Source: Pholiota molesta (taxonomy: Eukaryota > Basidiomycota > Agaricomycetes > Agaricales > Strophariaceae). From it: a stretch of DNA of 64,000 bases. Below, piece by piece: positions 11,603 to 23,680 of this stretch. The notes beneath the pieces are model-generated. The model had not been told where the DNA came from and did not search any database. It was given only the letters and a program-made list of their open reading frames with translations. Position 1 is the first letter of the stretch. Each line of letters opens with the position of its first letter. The stretch is taken from positions 62,001-126,000 of the forward strand of contig JACGCK010000103.1 in the NCBI GenBank assembly GCA_014925825.1, in the 5' to 3' direction. Made by a program: the position numbers and the translations under genes.

Positions 11603-12085
11603 TGTCAGGGGAATCTCCGTTTCCCAGGACATGGCGTCTATCACACCGCCCCTGCACGCTCGTCGCGCTAACGCGCCAACGCGCTAACGCGCCAACGCGC
11701 TCTATCATTCCTCACCCCACTCGCGGCCGCTCGTCGTCATATCCTGCCCTCCCTCGCGCCGCTGGTACCTTTAGATATCACCCGGGCATCGGTTTCCTAT
11801 AGCACATGCACTCCTCCCACCTGACTCGCCCATTATTTCCAATACTTACCTTTCCATATGCTTATCTCGCTTACCATTGATTTTGTTTTGATTTATTTCC
11901 TGATTTTATTCCTCACATATACTGCTGCACGAGAGACGGAATCCTTACTCTTTTCTCTTTGGATTCCCTCTCTCTGCAGGTATGTAATTACATTGACTTA
12001 GATGTATGTACGATTATACTAAATACAAACTTTGGATTCCCTCTCTCTGCAGTGCCGCGCGCACGTCATTGAGGTCGCCCTTACA
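11603..12085 (+). repeat. 3' LTR of chromovirus
   Basis: 483-bp copy of the 5' LTR, starting TGTCAGGGG right after a polypurine tract and ending CCCTTACA before the AGCAC target duplicate. It lacks the TA-MITE and so preserves the empty site. Confidence 0.9.
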
Positions 12086-12111
12086 AGCACACACCAAACG
12101 CCGTCGCACGC

Positions 12112-13619
12112 TTACCGCTGCAGATTCGGGCCCCACTCATTCCACGCGCCCGCAGCCTCCCGCGTGTCCGCACCATCGAAAGCGCCGTCCTCGAACACGA
12201 CGTCCACACCCCGCGCCTTCTCCGCGCACGCCCGCACCCCCGCCCGCACGGCGTCCCCGCTGCGGCCTGCGCCCTGCTCGGACCGGGACTCTGCCCCCCG
12301 CGGGTGCCGATCAGCGTGATCCTGCGAATCGGGCACGCGGGGGCGTCGAGGCGGAGCCAGCGGCTATCGCCGCGGAAGATGTTGTGGAGGACCGCGTCCC
12401 GTGTCTTGTGCGCGGCGGCTCCGTCCGCGCCGCCCCCGCTCCCACCGCGCACGGGCTGCGCTTGGAACCGCAGATGCCGCAGACCCGGCGCGTCCGCCCA
12501 GAACGGCGCTGCGTCTTCTCGGGGTGCTGCAGGGGGGAGCGGGGGGGACGGGGACGGGGCGTCGAGGGCGCGGAAGCAGGTGGGCAGGGTCAGCGTCGCG
12601 ACCGCGGGTGCGGCGCGGAGCACGGCGGCGAGCTCGGGGGCGGCGGCGCGGGTGCGCCACGCCGCGTGCGCCGCGGCGAGGGCGAGCGTGTGCAGCGCGG
12701 GGAGGTGGAGGGCGGCGAAGACCGTGCGGAGGGGCGCCGGGAGGGCGGCGGCGGCGGGCACGGCGCGGAGGAGGAGGTGCAGTGTGTGGAGGTGGGGGAG
12801 GGTGCGGGGGGCGCGGGGGGTGTGCGTGCCGCTGGACAGCGAGATGTCGAGGTGCGCCCACCGCAGATCCGGGACGGAGTGCATGAAGGAGAGCAGGATG
12901 TCGAGGGGCAGGACGACGCCGTCCAACGCGATGCGGGTCAGTTTGGACCAGCTATTTGGGACGGTGAAGTGGTCGAAGAGGACGTCTTCGTGGAGGGAAA
13001 GATGGCGCAGTGTCGGCGGGAGAAGGGATTGGGTGGAGTAGAAGAAATCGAAGCTCTCGTGGTAGGATTTCACCAGGGTGTGTGCATGTGGATACACCTC
13101 CTGGGCGTGGACTCCATTCCACTCATGCAGGATACACCAGAGGAATTCTTCGCTTTCGAGATAGCGCGCTGAGGCGATGTACCGGAAAATAGATGCTGTT
13201 TTCCCGGCGTCGGGCTCTATATCGAGCTCGGAGGGATCGTCACGTCGCCAAGTGATGTTGAGACACAGATATAGAGGTGCCGTACCCTGATTCCGCCGCC
13301 ACCATGCAAGAAAGGCGAGTTGGTGCTTGAGGAACTTCCAGTCGTTATATTGCCTGTCGAATTGATCGGAATTTGCGTCTGTTATGGCCAGACGGTAGGA
13401 GAGATGCGACCAGAGGGTCGGCGAACCGAGAGCGACTGTGCGCCAGGCGGAACAGATGTGGCAGAGGAGCATCGGGGCCATCATTGGGTTTGGCTGGGGC
13501 ACTCGGAGACGGTAGCGGGGAAGGCAGTGGAGGAAGATCTCCCGGAGGACGTCGTAGGGAATCCTGCTCATCGGGCTCATGGCCAAGGGGTCCGGTATCG
13601 TCATGGTGGATGAGGTCAA
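12112..13619 (-). CDS. F-box-like protein, C-terminal frameshift
   Basis: Minus-strand gene starting at 13619. F-box at residues 15-70 (RIPYDVLREIF, HCLPRYRL, LLCHICSAWR, LWSHLSY), Leu-rich middle, then WLRLDAPACPI. The second half is extremely GC-rich and Ala/Pro-rich, unlike the neighbours. Near 12294-12301 a G/C homopolymer appears one base short: the open frame runs on with Arg/Gly residues to 12081, while the neighbouring frame carries the expected family ending (VDVVFEDGAFDG, then WNEWGP) and stops at 12112. It is either a genuine truncating indel or an assembly error in the homopolymer. The chromovirus sits a few bases past the stop and does not touch the coding part. Confidence 0.75.
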
Positions 13620-13899
13620 GGGCGTGTAGCGTCACAGGTCACAGAGCGAGCAGACCGTCCGTCACATCGTCCGCCCTTGTTCCCGACTCCCAAGTTGCTC
13701 AGCACATGCAAGCCACGCGTTATCTGTATGTCCTCTTCGCATCTAGCTCTACTTCATTTACTGGATGGACACTGACACGCTCAGACACGTACCGAGGCGG
13801 TGCAACGTGTATGAGTAGGACTTGCCGCTGTCGTCTTCGATTCCCTGTCCTTCAAGCCGCACCGCACCGAGCGCGCGGACGATGGCGTTGCTCTCGAAC

Positions 13900-15430
13900 T
13901 CGTTGTCGGACCCGCTATGTATGCAGATGAGCGTGATCGCGCACTTACTGGACGGGCTCCAGCGGCGCTTGGACACGGTCCGGCGGCGCGGCAATGGCGA
14001 GGAAGAGGAGCGCGTGCGTGCTGTGCACGCGTTGGCGGGGATCTCTGTCGGGCTGGGACGATGCGTTCGTCTTACTTATGCAGTCAGTACGCAGTGCTTT
14101 GCGGGCGGCGCTGGATTTGTGTGTTCAGTGCGGCTTCTGTTCACGGGTTCGAGCGCGCGTGAACCGTTCGCTTGCCCGTCTGGGCCACGACGCGACGGCT
14201 CTCCGCCGTCCCTCTGCGGGGTCTAGCTCTAGTACTTACCAAAACGCGAACGCGTCTCGGAATATCAGAGGCCGGACACGGGATAAACTCGTGGATGGTG
14301 GGCCTGGGACCTCTGGATCGGTCGGAGTCGGTTTACTTTGTTTCGTTGGCGGCCTGGGGTGAGCCCCGTGTCTTTGTGCGCTGTTACTGCTTGCTCTCCA
14401 TTTTTATATATTCGAATTGGATGAATTAGTATGTATCTATCCTGCCACATTTTTATGCACGTCCTCGGATAATGTAGAGAATGCGAACAGTACGATTTGG
14501 TTCCGGCGGGGAAGAATGATTCGTAAAGCTGAAAGCAAGGTATGATACAAATTTCTTCACATAGTTTTCATCACTGTGTGTGTCTACGAAAGATGAGCGA
14601 ATATACAGATTATATGTTCCTCAATAGTTGGATCTGCTTGCCGCTACACCAAAGACAGAGAACGTTCGGAAATTGGATGGCTACACAGAACGAATCTGAA
14701 TGCACCTACGAAACTCGACATTTAGCTACGTCGCTCAGTCAATGTCTGGCGTAAGCTCCCCTCATTCGGCGCTCTACACACTTATGGGTCGCACATTGAC
14801 GTGCGCGTGTCCATTTCTATAGGGCACTGGTCGATTTTTTGCACCCCGCAGCCGTATACAAGTCATGACGTACAGAATGAAAATCTCAAATGCGCGCATC
14901 CCATCTATCGCGCACGTCGCGGCCACTCTCTTCGCCCACCACTGCTCAAACGACCGAACGGCCACCCTCGGCACGCCGTCGACGTTCTCCCAAATGCTTG
15001 CTCTCATGAAGTCCCTGATCTGCCCGTCGTTCACCATCAGCGACTTAATGGGGCACGCGGGGTTCTGCAGATCCAGCCAGCCCCCGTCGCTCAAGAAGAG
15101 ATTACACACAAAGAGCTCCACCGCCTCCTCTATCGTCGTCGCGATTCCCTCGAACCCGATGTCGACGACGCCCAGGCGGATCTGCAAGGTCGCCAGGTGC
15201 GGCGCGTGGTGCCAGAGCGGCGCCACGGCGTCGCCGAGCGCGGAGAGGAGCGCTGGGGTGCTCTGCGTGCATAATGAAAGGAAGTTGCCCTCCAGGTACA
15301 GCGTTGTGATGCCCGGCGTGGATTGGAGGACGCTGTACAGCTCGGGGATGGCGCGGAGGTCCTTCCAGTGCGCATTCCTCCCGCTTGAAGCTAACGATAG
15401 CATACGCAAGTTTGAAGTAAGCAGGCGCCG
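13900..15430. repeat. Left arm of an inverted segmental duplication
   Basis: Reads in reverse complement against roughly 17860-19260: the F-box 3' half, its 3' flank (the ACGTAGCTAA/TTAGCTACGTCGCTCAGTC stretch), the AGGTATGATAC stretch, and a distal block with GGGTCTAGCTCTAGTAC at 14218 and 19045. Identity looks moderate to high, with indels. Exact ends need an alignment. Confidence 0.6.
14886..15430 (-). pseudogene. C-terminal half of an F-box gene
   Basis: Contains only the distal part of the family: HWKDLRAIPELYSVLQSTP, TTLYLEGNFLSL, then GGWLDLQNPACPIKSL, matching the gene at 16897-18387 almost word for word. No F-box is present. Near the end a one-base indel moves the family stop (expected at 14886-14888) out of frame, so the open frame runs on to 14774. 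It is the product of the inverted duplication, not an independent gene. Confidence 0.8.
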
Positions 15431-16896
15431 TTTTGGCAAGGCGCCCTACCAACGCTAGATACTGCTGATGCAATCACCATGCTGTTTAACGGTCCAATGT
15501 AGTCGATGTACGAGCAGGATGCACATCGGGCAGTGGATGATAGCGGCCAAGGCGCAGCCGTTCAAAAAATAGCAGGGTGTGCGTAGCGGTGTCCTGGTCC
15601 CGAAGTAAGATTCATAGTACGGAGAAAACGTAGCAATCAGCACACCTGGTAACACATAATACCCTTAATACCCGCCCGTCTAGGTCAAAGTTTTGGTCTA
15701 TCTCGTCCTTTACGCGTATCCAACCCTGATTGAACGCTGCCGCGCAAATCGAAAGGATAGCGTGATTAAGTTTGATCCTCCCCACAGAAGTCAATGTCCA
15801 GGTCGCGTGTCCACACACAGCTGCGTTGCTGGCATTGACGTACGTAGCCGATTGGATTAGGAACTGGCAGATACAGTCCTGTAAGTGCTTCGGCGCAGAG
15901 ATCAGAGGAAGATATTCACCTAGCTTTCGTTTTTAGATGCAGGTTCTCCTTTCCTCTCCGACGGCCCCATATTTGGTGGAGAATCCCGCCATGAACACGG
16001 TGTCGACTCTCGAGCATGCCAGCAAGCAAGGCCGGGCTTTGACTGACAGATCGTTGGTGGGTAGTGGACAACGCGCTCACAGGAGGTAATGTTACATGGA
16101 AACTGAAGGACTGAAGTGATGCCACCGCAGATACGGGGAGAACGAGCGAAGTGGGTTTGTGCTCGACTTGAGTGGAGAGAGGATGCGTTGAGGACGCGTC
16201 AAGGTCTTCGGGCCGGTTAATATTTGCGCTTTGTTTGCACTGCGGCAGCCCCAGCCCCCCTGTCCATGGACCATCATACCTTTGCCATCCGAACGCGACA
16301 AGAACGCGATGCATTATATATATAATTATCGAATTCTTAGAGGGTCTACTAGTACTCTTCATCGCCGTCATCCGAATGTTTAAAGTATACACATTTAGGT
16401 CAAGGATAATTCTCACGTCCTCCAATGTAGCGTCCTAGCTACATGTAAGTACTGGCTAAGTAGATCTACAGACTACCTTACGTCTGAAACTACGTGATCC
16501 ATGAACAGACTGCATGCATAGGGCAAATCGAAGATATCTTACTGTTGAAACTTGAGGATTTGCCAAGGGGCCGAGGGATGGCACATAGGTAACTACTGCG
16601 CAGCTACGCACGAGGTCGCTAGCGGCCAGTGAGAGAAGGCCGGTGCTGTATCATCTTCTTGCACCAGTACCACGTTAATATGTACTGTGCCCTTGTATCA
16701 TACAGTTATGAGAAGAAGATCGACCAGTACATATATGATCAGGACGCTTCTGGTGGTTTGCATGATAAAACATAAATTTGGCCATGGGAATCGCTGGCAA
16801 TAATATGTAATCGGCTGTAACCGGTTTATTTTCGACGCGTACATGCATGCCACACACTTGCTGAAACGCAAAGATTTGCTCTCTCCCAAAACGACA
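15431..16896. other. Spacer between inverted arms; degenerate dispersed repeat
   Basis: No convincing gene. Positions about 15900-16320, read on the minus strand, match parts of 25570-25830 and 58860-59100 (words such as GCAAATATTAACCGGCCCGAA and the CCACCAACGAT stretch). The minus frame at 16425-15916 is open for 169 codons but shows no known domain. From about 16760, the 5' flank shared with the F-box gene at 23681 begins. Confidence 0.5.
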
Positions 16897-18387
16897 ATGC
16901 CATCGACCTCCGAACCTTCGACTGGAAGCCCAATAGGCAGGGTTCCATACGACATATTACGGGAAATCTTTATACATTGCCTTCCATTACCAGGATATTA
17001 TCCCCACTCCCAAGTACAGCCAGACCGCAGGATTGCGCCAATACTTCTATGTCGCATCTGTTCATCCTGGCGAATGGTTGCTCTTGCGGCCGCCCCCCTC
17101 TGGACGCATTTGGTCTTTTCCTTCAACATCCTAATTGGGGATGACTACTACGACGTCGGTGCCGCATCCAGAAAGTTCAAATTCTTTGCGCGTGAAATCG
17201 AGTTTATTCGGTGGTGGAGAACGAAGTAAGGCCGCATCGCACCGTCTATTGACTTCTTATATATATACGCGCGGGAATCCAGCTTCGTAAAGTGGAAGGG
17301 CCCAGAAGACGTCAGCCCAGATGCGATGGATTTTCTTCTCGAGTGCATAACCTCGGCGCAGGTCCTCCACGTCCACGAATTCTTTTGGCATCACATTAAA
17401 GCACGGATCACAGCTGGACACCGAGTGGTCTTTCCGAATTTACACACCCTGCTCGTGAAGCACAGATTCGTCGAAAAGGACCCATTCTACGCAGCCCTGG
17501 CCCTCCTGCCGAACCACGCGTTCCCAGCATTGCGCCGTCTATCGATAGGCAGTGGCTGTTCGGATGCGCCGCTGGAGAATCTAAACTTTCCGAATCAGTG
17601 GTCTATGCAGACATTGACGCACATCTTTCTGGATGCTGCTATCCCACTCGACTTCTGGTTTTCCTGCGTCCATTCGGCGCCGAATCTCCGATGGGCGTAC
17701 TTTTCTATTGACTGCGTGTCCAGTGCCGGCTGCGCCTCCGCTCGCGAATGTACCCTTCCGCAACTGGCGGCGCTACATGTTGCCGTCTCCACCAAGCTGC
17801 CAGACGACTTCGAATCCCCACTGCTGAGCATGCTATTCAATAACCTTCATATGCCCGCCTTACGCACTCTATCGTTAGCCCCGAACACTGCGTATTGGAA
17901 AGACCACCGCGCCATCCCTGAGCTTTACAGTGTCCTTAAATCCACGCCCGCCATCACAACACTGTACTTGGAAGGCGGTTTCCTCTCCTTATGCACCCAG
18001 GCTACCCCAGTGTTTCTTTCGGCGCTCGAAGATGTGGAGCCAATCTGGCACCATGCGCCTCAACTGGTGAACTTGCAGCTTCGCTTGACCATCGGCCGTT
18101 ACCTTATCGGCATTGGATTCGAGGGGATCGAAACGACGATAGAGGAAGCGGTGGACCTTTTTGTGTGCAATCTCTTTATAGATGACTGTGGATGGCTGGA
18201 TCTCCGAAACCCTGCATGCCCGGTTCGAGCGCTTATGGTCAACGACGCGCAGATCAGGGACTTCATGATGTCGAGCATTCAAGAGATTGTCGACGACGCG
18301 CCAAAGGTGGACATTCATTCATTTGATCAGTGGTGGGCGGACGGCGTCGCCTGCGACGTGCGAGATAGATGGGGTGCGCGCATTTGA
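16897..18387 (+). pseudogene. F-box-like gene with a single premature stop
   Basis: Starts at ATG 16897 (MPSTSEPSTGSPIGRVPYDI). F-box with EIFIHCLP, LLCRICSSWRMVAL and LWTHLVF. A TAA at 17227-17229 interrupts it; the close paralogue at 23681 has CAA (Gln) there, so one C-to-T change made the stop. The rest is open in the same frame for 385 codons and ends with GWLDLRNPACPVRAL and WGARI. Everything else looks functional, so this is a very young pseudogene or a readthrough/edited case. 5' and 3' flanks are homologous to those of 23681-25183, indicating tandem segmental duplication. Confidence 0.85.
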
Positions 18388-19260
18388 TTTTCATTCTGTA
18401 CGTCATGATTTGTATACGGCTGCGGGGTGCAAAAACTCAACCAGTCCATGTAAATTAGGTACTTGTAGCAATGGCACGCGCATTTAACGCCAGACATGGA
18501 CTGAGCGACGTAGCTAAGATTTGAGTTTTGTAGGCGCATTCGAATTCGTTCTGTGTAGCCATTCACTTTCTGAACTTTCTTTTCCTTCGGTGCAGCGGCA
18601 CCAGATCCAACTATTGCGGAACATATACTCTATATAATCAATCATATTTCGTAGACACACTCTGCTGCGATGATAACTATGTAAAGCAATGTGTATCATA
18701 CCTTGCTTTCATCCTTACACTCCGCCCGAACCAAATCAACTATCGTACTCTTTGCGTTCATCATCATTCTCCGAGGATGGTGCATAGAAATGTAGTAGAT
18801 ACATACCAATCAATTCAGATATATAAAAATGAAGAGCAAGCAACAACAGCTTTGCGTCTTACATCAGCGGCGGGGGAGGGGAGGGTCCAGACGCGACAGA
18901 GCCCCAGTAGTCCAGCAGGATCGGACCCCAAGGGCGGTCTGGGTGCCTGCGCATGGAGCGACGGACGCGGTTCGCGGCGCGCAGCTGTCGCATGCACGAA
19001 GGCCTATTATTCAAGAAGAGGGATATCCCGAAAAGCATTCGCGTTTTGGTACTAGAGCTAGACCCAGCAGAGGGACGCCAGAGAGTCGTGATTGAGATGG
19101 CTTAGTGAACATTTCATGAGCGTCTGGACTTGTGAAGGATAGTCGCAATGAATGCACATGGCTAGCGCTGAGCGCAAAGCACGGAGGCAGAAATCCTCAC
19201 CAACGCGCAGCACGCGTTTCTCTTCCTCAAAGCCGAAAGGTTTCCAAGAGCTGCGAACGC
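17860..19260. repeat. Right arm of an inverted segmental duplication
   Basis: Partner of 13900-15430 in opposite orientation; includes the 3' half of the F-box pseudogene, its 3' flank and an unknown coding-like block at 19205-18859. Confidence 0.6.
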
Positions 19261-19372
19261 TGATAAAAGCTCGCACCCATGCGCGTGTCGGGCATGGCCG
19301 GCGCTCTATACATGATGTACCGCAGGCGATCGTCGACGCGAGGAGGGGCTGCAGTAGGGAGACCGCGGCCAA
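18859..19372 (-). other. Unrecognised coding-like block, minus strand
   Basis: A minus frame (19372-19058) contains KRVLRVGEDFCLRALRSAL and MCIHCDYPSQVQTLM. A second frame after it contains RLFG-type residues and RPWGPILLDYWGSVASG, stopping at 18861. The RSAL(D)LC-HC/YR-C motif recurs on the plus strand near 14090 and on the minus strand near 19910 and 20580, so it is a repeated exon-like unit. I do not recognise the family. It may be remnants of a spliced gene; boundaries are not resolved. Confidence 0.3.
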
Positions 19373-20740
19373 AATGATGGAAGGGGCCGATTTTGCGGCC
19401 TGAATGGAGAGGAAACGACGGAGTGATCAGGAACAGCGCACACGGCATAAGAATGGAACAGGGACGCGGGAAGGTATCTCCAGCGCGCGAGGGAAGAGTG
19501 GAACAAGCCCACGAGACAATTACGACCGAGACTCACCAGCCGCGCCGCCGCAGGCAGCGCACATATAACGAAATCCCATCTACCTCCTTCGTCGTCATTC
19601 CCTGACAGCCACGACGTCGTGTATCCGTCGTCCCGAACGCCATCTCGCATTCTCGTCGTCCTCTGACTCCCGCTCGCAGTACTCTCCGGGGAATATCAGC
19701 TGACGTGCCGAGCGTTCGATGGAGCCTCCGCAGGGCCTAGCGAGGAGGACGGGCGGGTGAAGAAGGCGGATGTTGGGGCGTTTCCCATTCGTGTACGTAG
19801 TACGCGAGCAAGACGCAGCAGAGGAACACGTATCCCGATGTAGACAGGCTACTGAACATTTGATGAACGTCTGAATCCGAAGGACAGCGGTAATGCGTAC
19901 GTAGATCCAGCGCTGACTCCTGACTCCTGAAAGCAGAGCACTGGGGAATCAGGATGCATCATCTAGTAGCGGTCCCTAGGAATGGGCGGTGCCCTTCCCT
20001 CCGAGTCTTCTTCGACGCCGCGCGGCCGACGCGTGTCCAAGGGCTTCTGGTGTAGATAACAAGTCGCGCCGCAGAAGTAGAGGGGCGGAGACGATGAACC
20101 GGGAGTGAATGAAGACGAAAAAGACACACGACATAAGAATGGAACAGGAGCACGAAAGGGTATCGCCGCGGTGGGCGAACGAAGAACACCTCGGATCGAG
20201 TCGGAACGAACTACGCAAGAGACGCATCCATTCACAGATATAGTCCGCGTCGCCGCAGGCAGCGTACATGAAATCCCACCTACCTCCTCCTCCGTCGTCG
20301 TCTGACACCCACGACGGCGCGTATCCGTTGTTCGAGCGCCATGGCGAGCACGTCCTTCTCGTCGTTCTCTGACTCCGAGATGTAGTCCTCTTCGTGTCGA
20401 GCATTCGACAGGCTTCGCAGAGCCTGGCGAGGAGCTGGGCGGGCGAAGAAGGCGGATGTTGTGCGCGTTTCCCGTTGGTGTACGGAGTACGAGCCAGACG
20501 CACCAGAGGAACACGTATCACCGCATAGACAGGCCACCGAACGTCTGAATTTGAAGGACAGCGGTAATGCGTACGTAGATCCAGCGCTGACTCCTTCCTG
20601 AGCGCGGGGCACTGGGGAATCGGGATGCATTATCATCTCAGCTCAGCAGAGGTCCCCAGGGATGGGCGCTACTCTTCCCACTGAGTCTTCCTCGATGCCG
20701 CGCGGCCTACGCGGGTCGAAGGGCTGCTGGTGTCGATAAC
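19110..20740. repeat. Tandem repeat, about 680-bp unit, two to three copies
   Basis: Successive copies begin near 19110, 19850 and 20537 with GAACATTTCATGAGCGTCTG / GAACATTTGATGAACGTCTG / CGAACGTCTGAATTTGAAGG. Later shared parts are GAATGGAACAGG, CGCCGCAGGCAGCG, GAAATCCCA, GAAGAAGGCGGATGTTG and AGGAACACGTATC. Copies 2 and 3 share near-identical starts (GGACAGCGGTAATGCGTACG and GTAGATCCAGCGCTGACTCC). No intact frame is conserved throughout. Confidence 0.7.
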
Positions 20741-20939
20741 AGCGCGGCAAGCACTCGCGCCGCGGAAGTAGAATGGACGGAGACGATGAACCGGGAGTCG
20801 AGTGCATGCATGACTGGGCCCAAGGGCAAAGCCCGTTGTCTGGGAAGGCCGTTCGTGGGTGCTTGAAGAAGGGAGGAGTGGAAGGGCGTGGGAGGGAACC
20901 GATGTGGAGGTAGCTGTCTCTAGAATCTGTGGGGTGCGG

Positions 20940-22560
20940 CCTGTAAGCAGAAGGAGCGGTTAGCGGACAAGGACGGGGAAGGCGCGTGCGCGATGGACGT
21001 ACTGACTGACTGGACGTGGACGCGATTTTGACAGGGGAGTCAGGGCGGCGGTAGCAGCGCGCATCTGGGAGGCGGGTCGGTTGTTTGCACCGTGTTTGGC
21101 ATCTGTGGCGGGTCGGTGATTTCAACACGTCCCTCTCGCCCTCTTCCCCACAACCAATCGGTTACAGCTGCCCGAGACGGGGCGCCACACTCGTTCCCAA
21201 CACAGTGCGCTCCCCACTCGCCTCGTCCTCTCTCTCTGACGCGTGTCATACGCGTCTCCGGTGTATGTATGGCGCTCGTTGCATGTGACTGGAGTGGCAT
21301 ATATTATTTCGCGGCCCCACGGGATGGAGGCTTTGCGCGCTGGGGGAGGTGGGAGGCCGGGGGGCGCAGGAGGCCATGTAAGGTCGTCGGATGAGTGTTG
21401 GATATCTTTGATGTCCAAAGCGCGGGCGACGCTGTCAGTAGAAGCGGTGACGTAGACTATACGAGGTGTATGCGTGAGTGATTCACGGCAGTGACGTTGA
21501 TCTGTCGTTCTGATACGTTGTGTGCGCAGGTTCTTTCCCTCGTCTTTGTCATCCTTTGCAGGTAGCGCTCCCGCTGCAATGCCGAACCCATCGATGATAC
21601 TGATACTCCACGTCGCACGACATGACCGTATTCGCGCTGTCGTTCCAAGGTCACGGATGGAACATGAAAGAAGTCGAGGTGGACGGAGGCTCCAGCGCTT
21701 CAGCACGGTCGGGGCGGATACAGCGCCTCTTACATGTTACTCGGTGCGTAATACGCTCCTTCTTTCCACTGCGATCCTCACATCCAGCTCAGGACGTCCG
21801 TGCTACACGACGCTCTGCGCTCCCCGCCCTTCCTCAACGACCGCTGCCCGCTTCGTGGATAGCCATCGCACACCGTTGGAGAGCGGCGCCGCTGCTTTGT
21901 GGACGGCATCTCGCCTGATATTCACCCGCCCGACGGCCTGCTAGCCGCGTCGGGAGCACCCATTGTCAGTGGAACGACGCCCGCCGCGATCCTGCTCGGA
22001 ATTTACTGCGTATGACGCTGCCTCTACCGACGGGCGTTTTTGCTGGCACGCAACATCAGCTATCTTGTTTCCTCTCGATCTAACGCGCGGGCCTCTCTTG
22101 TGACAGCCGCCCGCCAACTGCAGTCTCCTAAAAAGTTGCGAGGTTCTGCCTCGCGGCGCGCACACGCTCCTGCGCCTCGCCCGGGCAGATCGACCTCGGA
22201 TGCCGTTCGCTCACATCACTCGCGTTGCTGTCTTATTCCTGTGTCTGCTTCTCTGCGACGGTGTAGCGCTGCTTCCGGCGAACGCGATCCATCTTGCATG
22301 CCTGTGACCACCACCTCTGTCTCGATGCGCTGTCTAATCCAGTGCTGTCCGCGTCTTGATGAAATGCGACCACGTTGATATACATACTCGCATGTGTTCT
22401 GGCCGTCATCGAGAGCCCACTAGATAGGGTAACACCACCGCCGTGTATACGGCGAGTGCGCGTCGCGTAAGTGCTCCCACCAGTCCTCGTCCGTCGCCGA
22501 CACCCCCGTGCAAGCCAGTATGACAATTACCTGCTTGCCTGATTCCTATAGCATACGACT
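20940..22560 (+). repeat. Degenerate dispersed repeat, copy 1
   Basis: Shares ordered blocks with 58860-60650: GACCCCACGGGATGGAG-like at 21315 and 59125, ACTATACGAGGTGTATG at 21455 and 59222, CTCCA(C/T)GTCGCACG-CATGA at 21606 and 59385, and TGTTACT-GGTGCGT at 21738 and 59519. Blocks are coding-like in places, but every frame has stops. Nature unknown; it always lies downstream of F-box or F-box-derived sequence in this window. Confidence 0.5.
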
Positions 22561-23560
22561 GCCTCTTACACGCGTCAAACACGTTTCATGATTGTCGGTC
22601 GTCGTTGTTTTCGTGGCAAGGCGCTCAAGATCAGCTGGTGGCGTCGTTGCAGCGCGTGCCTCCGTATCAGCTAGAAGAATATCGGGGCATATGTTCAAAG
22701 GCTTCATGTTCGACTGGCGGTTGCTTTATGCCGTTTCCTGGCTTTTCGTCAATCCTGGCCTGCATCTGCGGTCCTCTTATCGTCCGCCTGCCTTGTTGGG
22801 CATCGGACTCGTAAATGGACGTCGTATGATCCGTGGAGCTTCTTGTCGGGTGAAGACGGTGACTTCAGGAAGGGGACCCTTTTCCTGAAAATACCATATG
22901 TTCGAGTGTCCGTGTTTCATTCATTTTCTTTCCCCAGAGCGTTTACTAATACTGTAATCTAGTTTAAGTTTCTTTACTTGAATATGGGTATTCTTCAAAT
23001 CGTGTTCATCCTTTTACGGGTGCCGCAGTGCGCTGTTGTTTATTCGTTCAATGTATATCGTCTGTTTGCATCAGTACCGCGTCAATCGAACGGATTTGCT
23101 TGCTCGAACTATTCCCTAATTGCATTTTCTACAATGTTCAAACCTCAAGTGATTAACAAACTCATAGGTGCCTCTCCGCGAATACGGCCCTTCCCTTCTG
23201 TGAATCCCAAATCTCCCTTCACCTTGTCTCTTCGTGCATCTATTCAGAGTACATTTCGTTCAAGCCTTTTCCCTCTCTCGTCACCGTCCCTGTTACTTCC
23301 TCGGACTTCATTCGTTGTGAATTTAGTGGTTGCCAGTGTAAACCATATCTCACGGCTTCCTGGGGGTTCTTCAAGTCAGGCGAAGTAAATAATGGTCATT
23401 GGTTGTAGCTAAGCGCCCTGGTGAAGTCAACGTGAATGGGCCTACGTATGTACTGTAGCCTTATATCATGCAAGTAGAACAAGATAGACCCGAGTAACCT
23501 AGTACATATGTAGTCAGCACGCTTCTGCTGGTTTGCATTTCTGCAATATAAAACATACAA
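22561..23560. other. Intergenic, no supported gene
   Basis: Short frames only, including 22978-23388 plus, which has no recognisable domain. From about 23540 the flank shared with the upstream F-box pseudogene begins (GACCGTGGGAATCACTGGCA). Confidence 0.45.
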
Positions 23561-23680
23561 TTGACCGTGGGAATCACTGGCAATACCCGTCTGATCGTCT
23601 GTAACCGGTTTTTTTTCGACGCATGCATGCCACCCACGCACTTGCTGAGACGCATACATTCACTCTCTTCCAAAACGACA

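Larger units (their letters stand above)
4585..12085 (+). mobile_element. Ty3/gypsy chromovirus retrotransposon, complete, with nested MITEs
   Basis: Flanked by a 5-bp target duplication AGCAC at 4580-4584 and 12086-12090. The LTRs begin TGTCAGGGGAATCTCC and end in CCCTTACA. Order is LTR, gag, protease, reverse transcriptase, RNase H, integrase, chromodomain, LTR. A purine-rich tract (AGAAGGGGGGTA) precedes the 3' LTR. The LTRs are almost identical apart from a MITE in the 5' copy and a 16-bp tandem expansion in the 3' copy, which suggests recent insertion. It lies directly downstream of the minus-strand F-box gene ending near 12112. The pol frame is disabled by a hAT-like element. Confidence 0.95.

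Noticed and set aside
12304..13041. Long plus-strand frames opposite the GC-rich F-box gene
   Set aside because: GC-rich sequence lacks stops in all frames; the minus frame has the F-box and family C-terminal landmarks.
15916..16425. 169-codon minus frame
   Set aside because: Homologous copies at 25.6 and 58.9 kb do not keep this frame open, so it is more likely part of the degenerate repeat.
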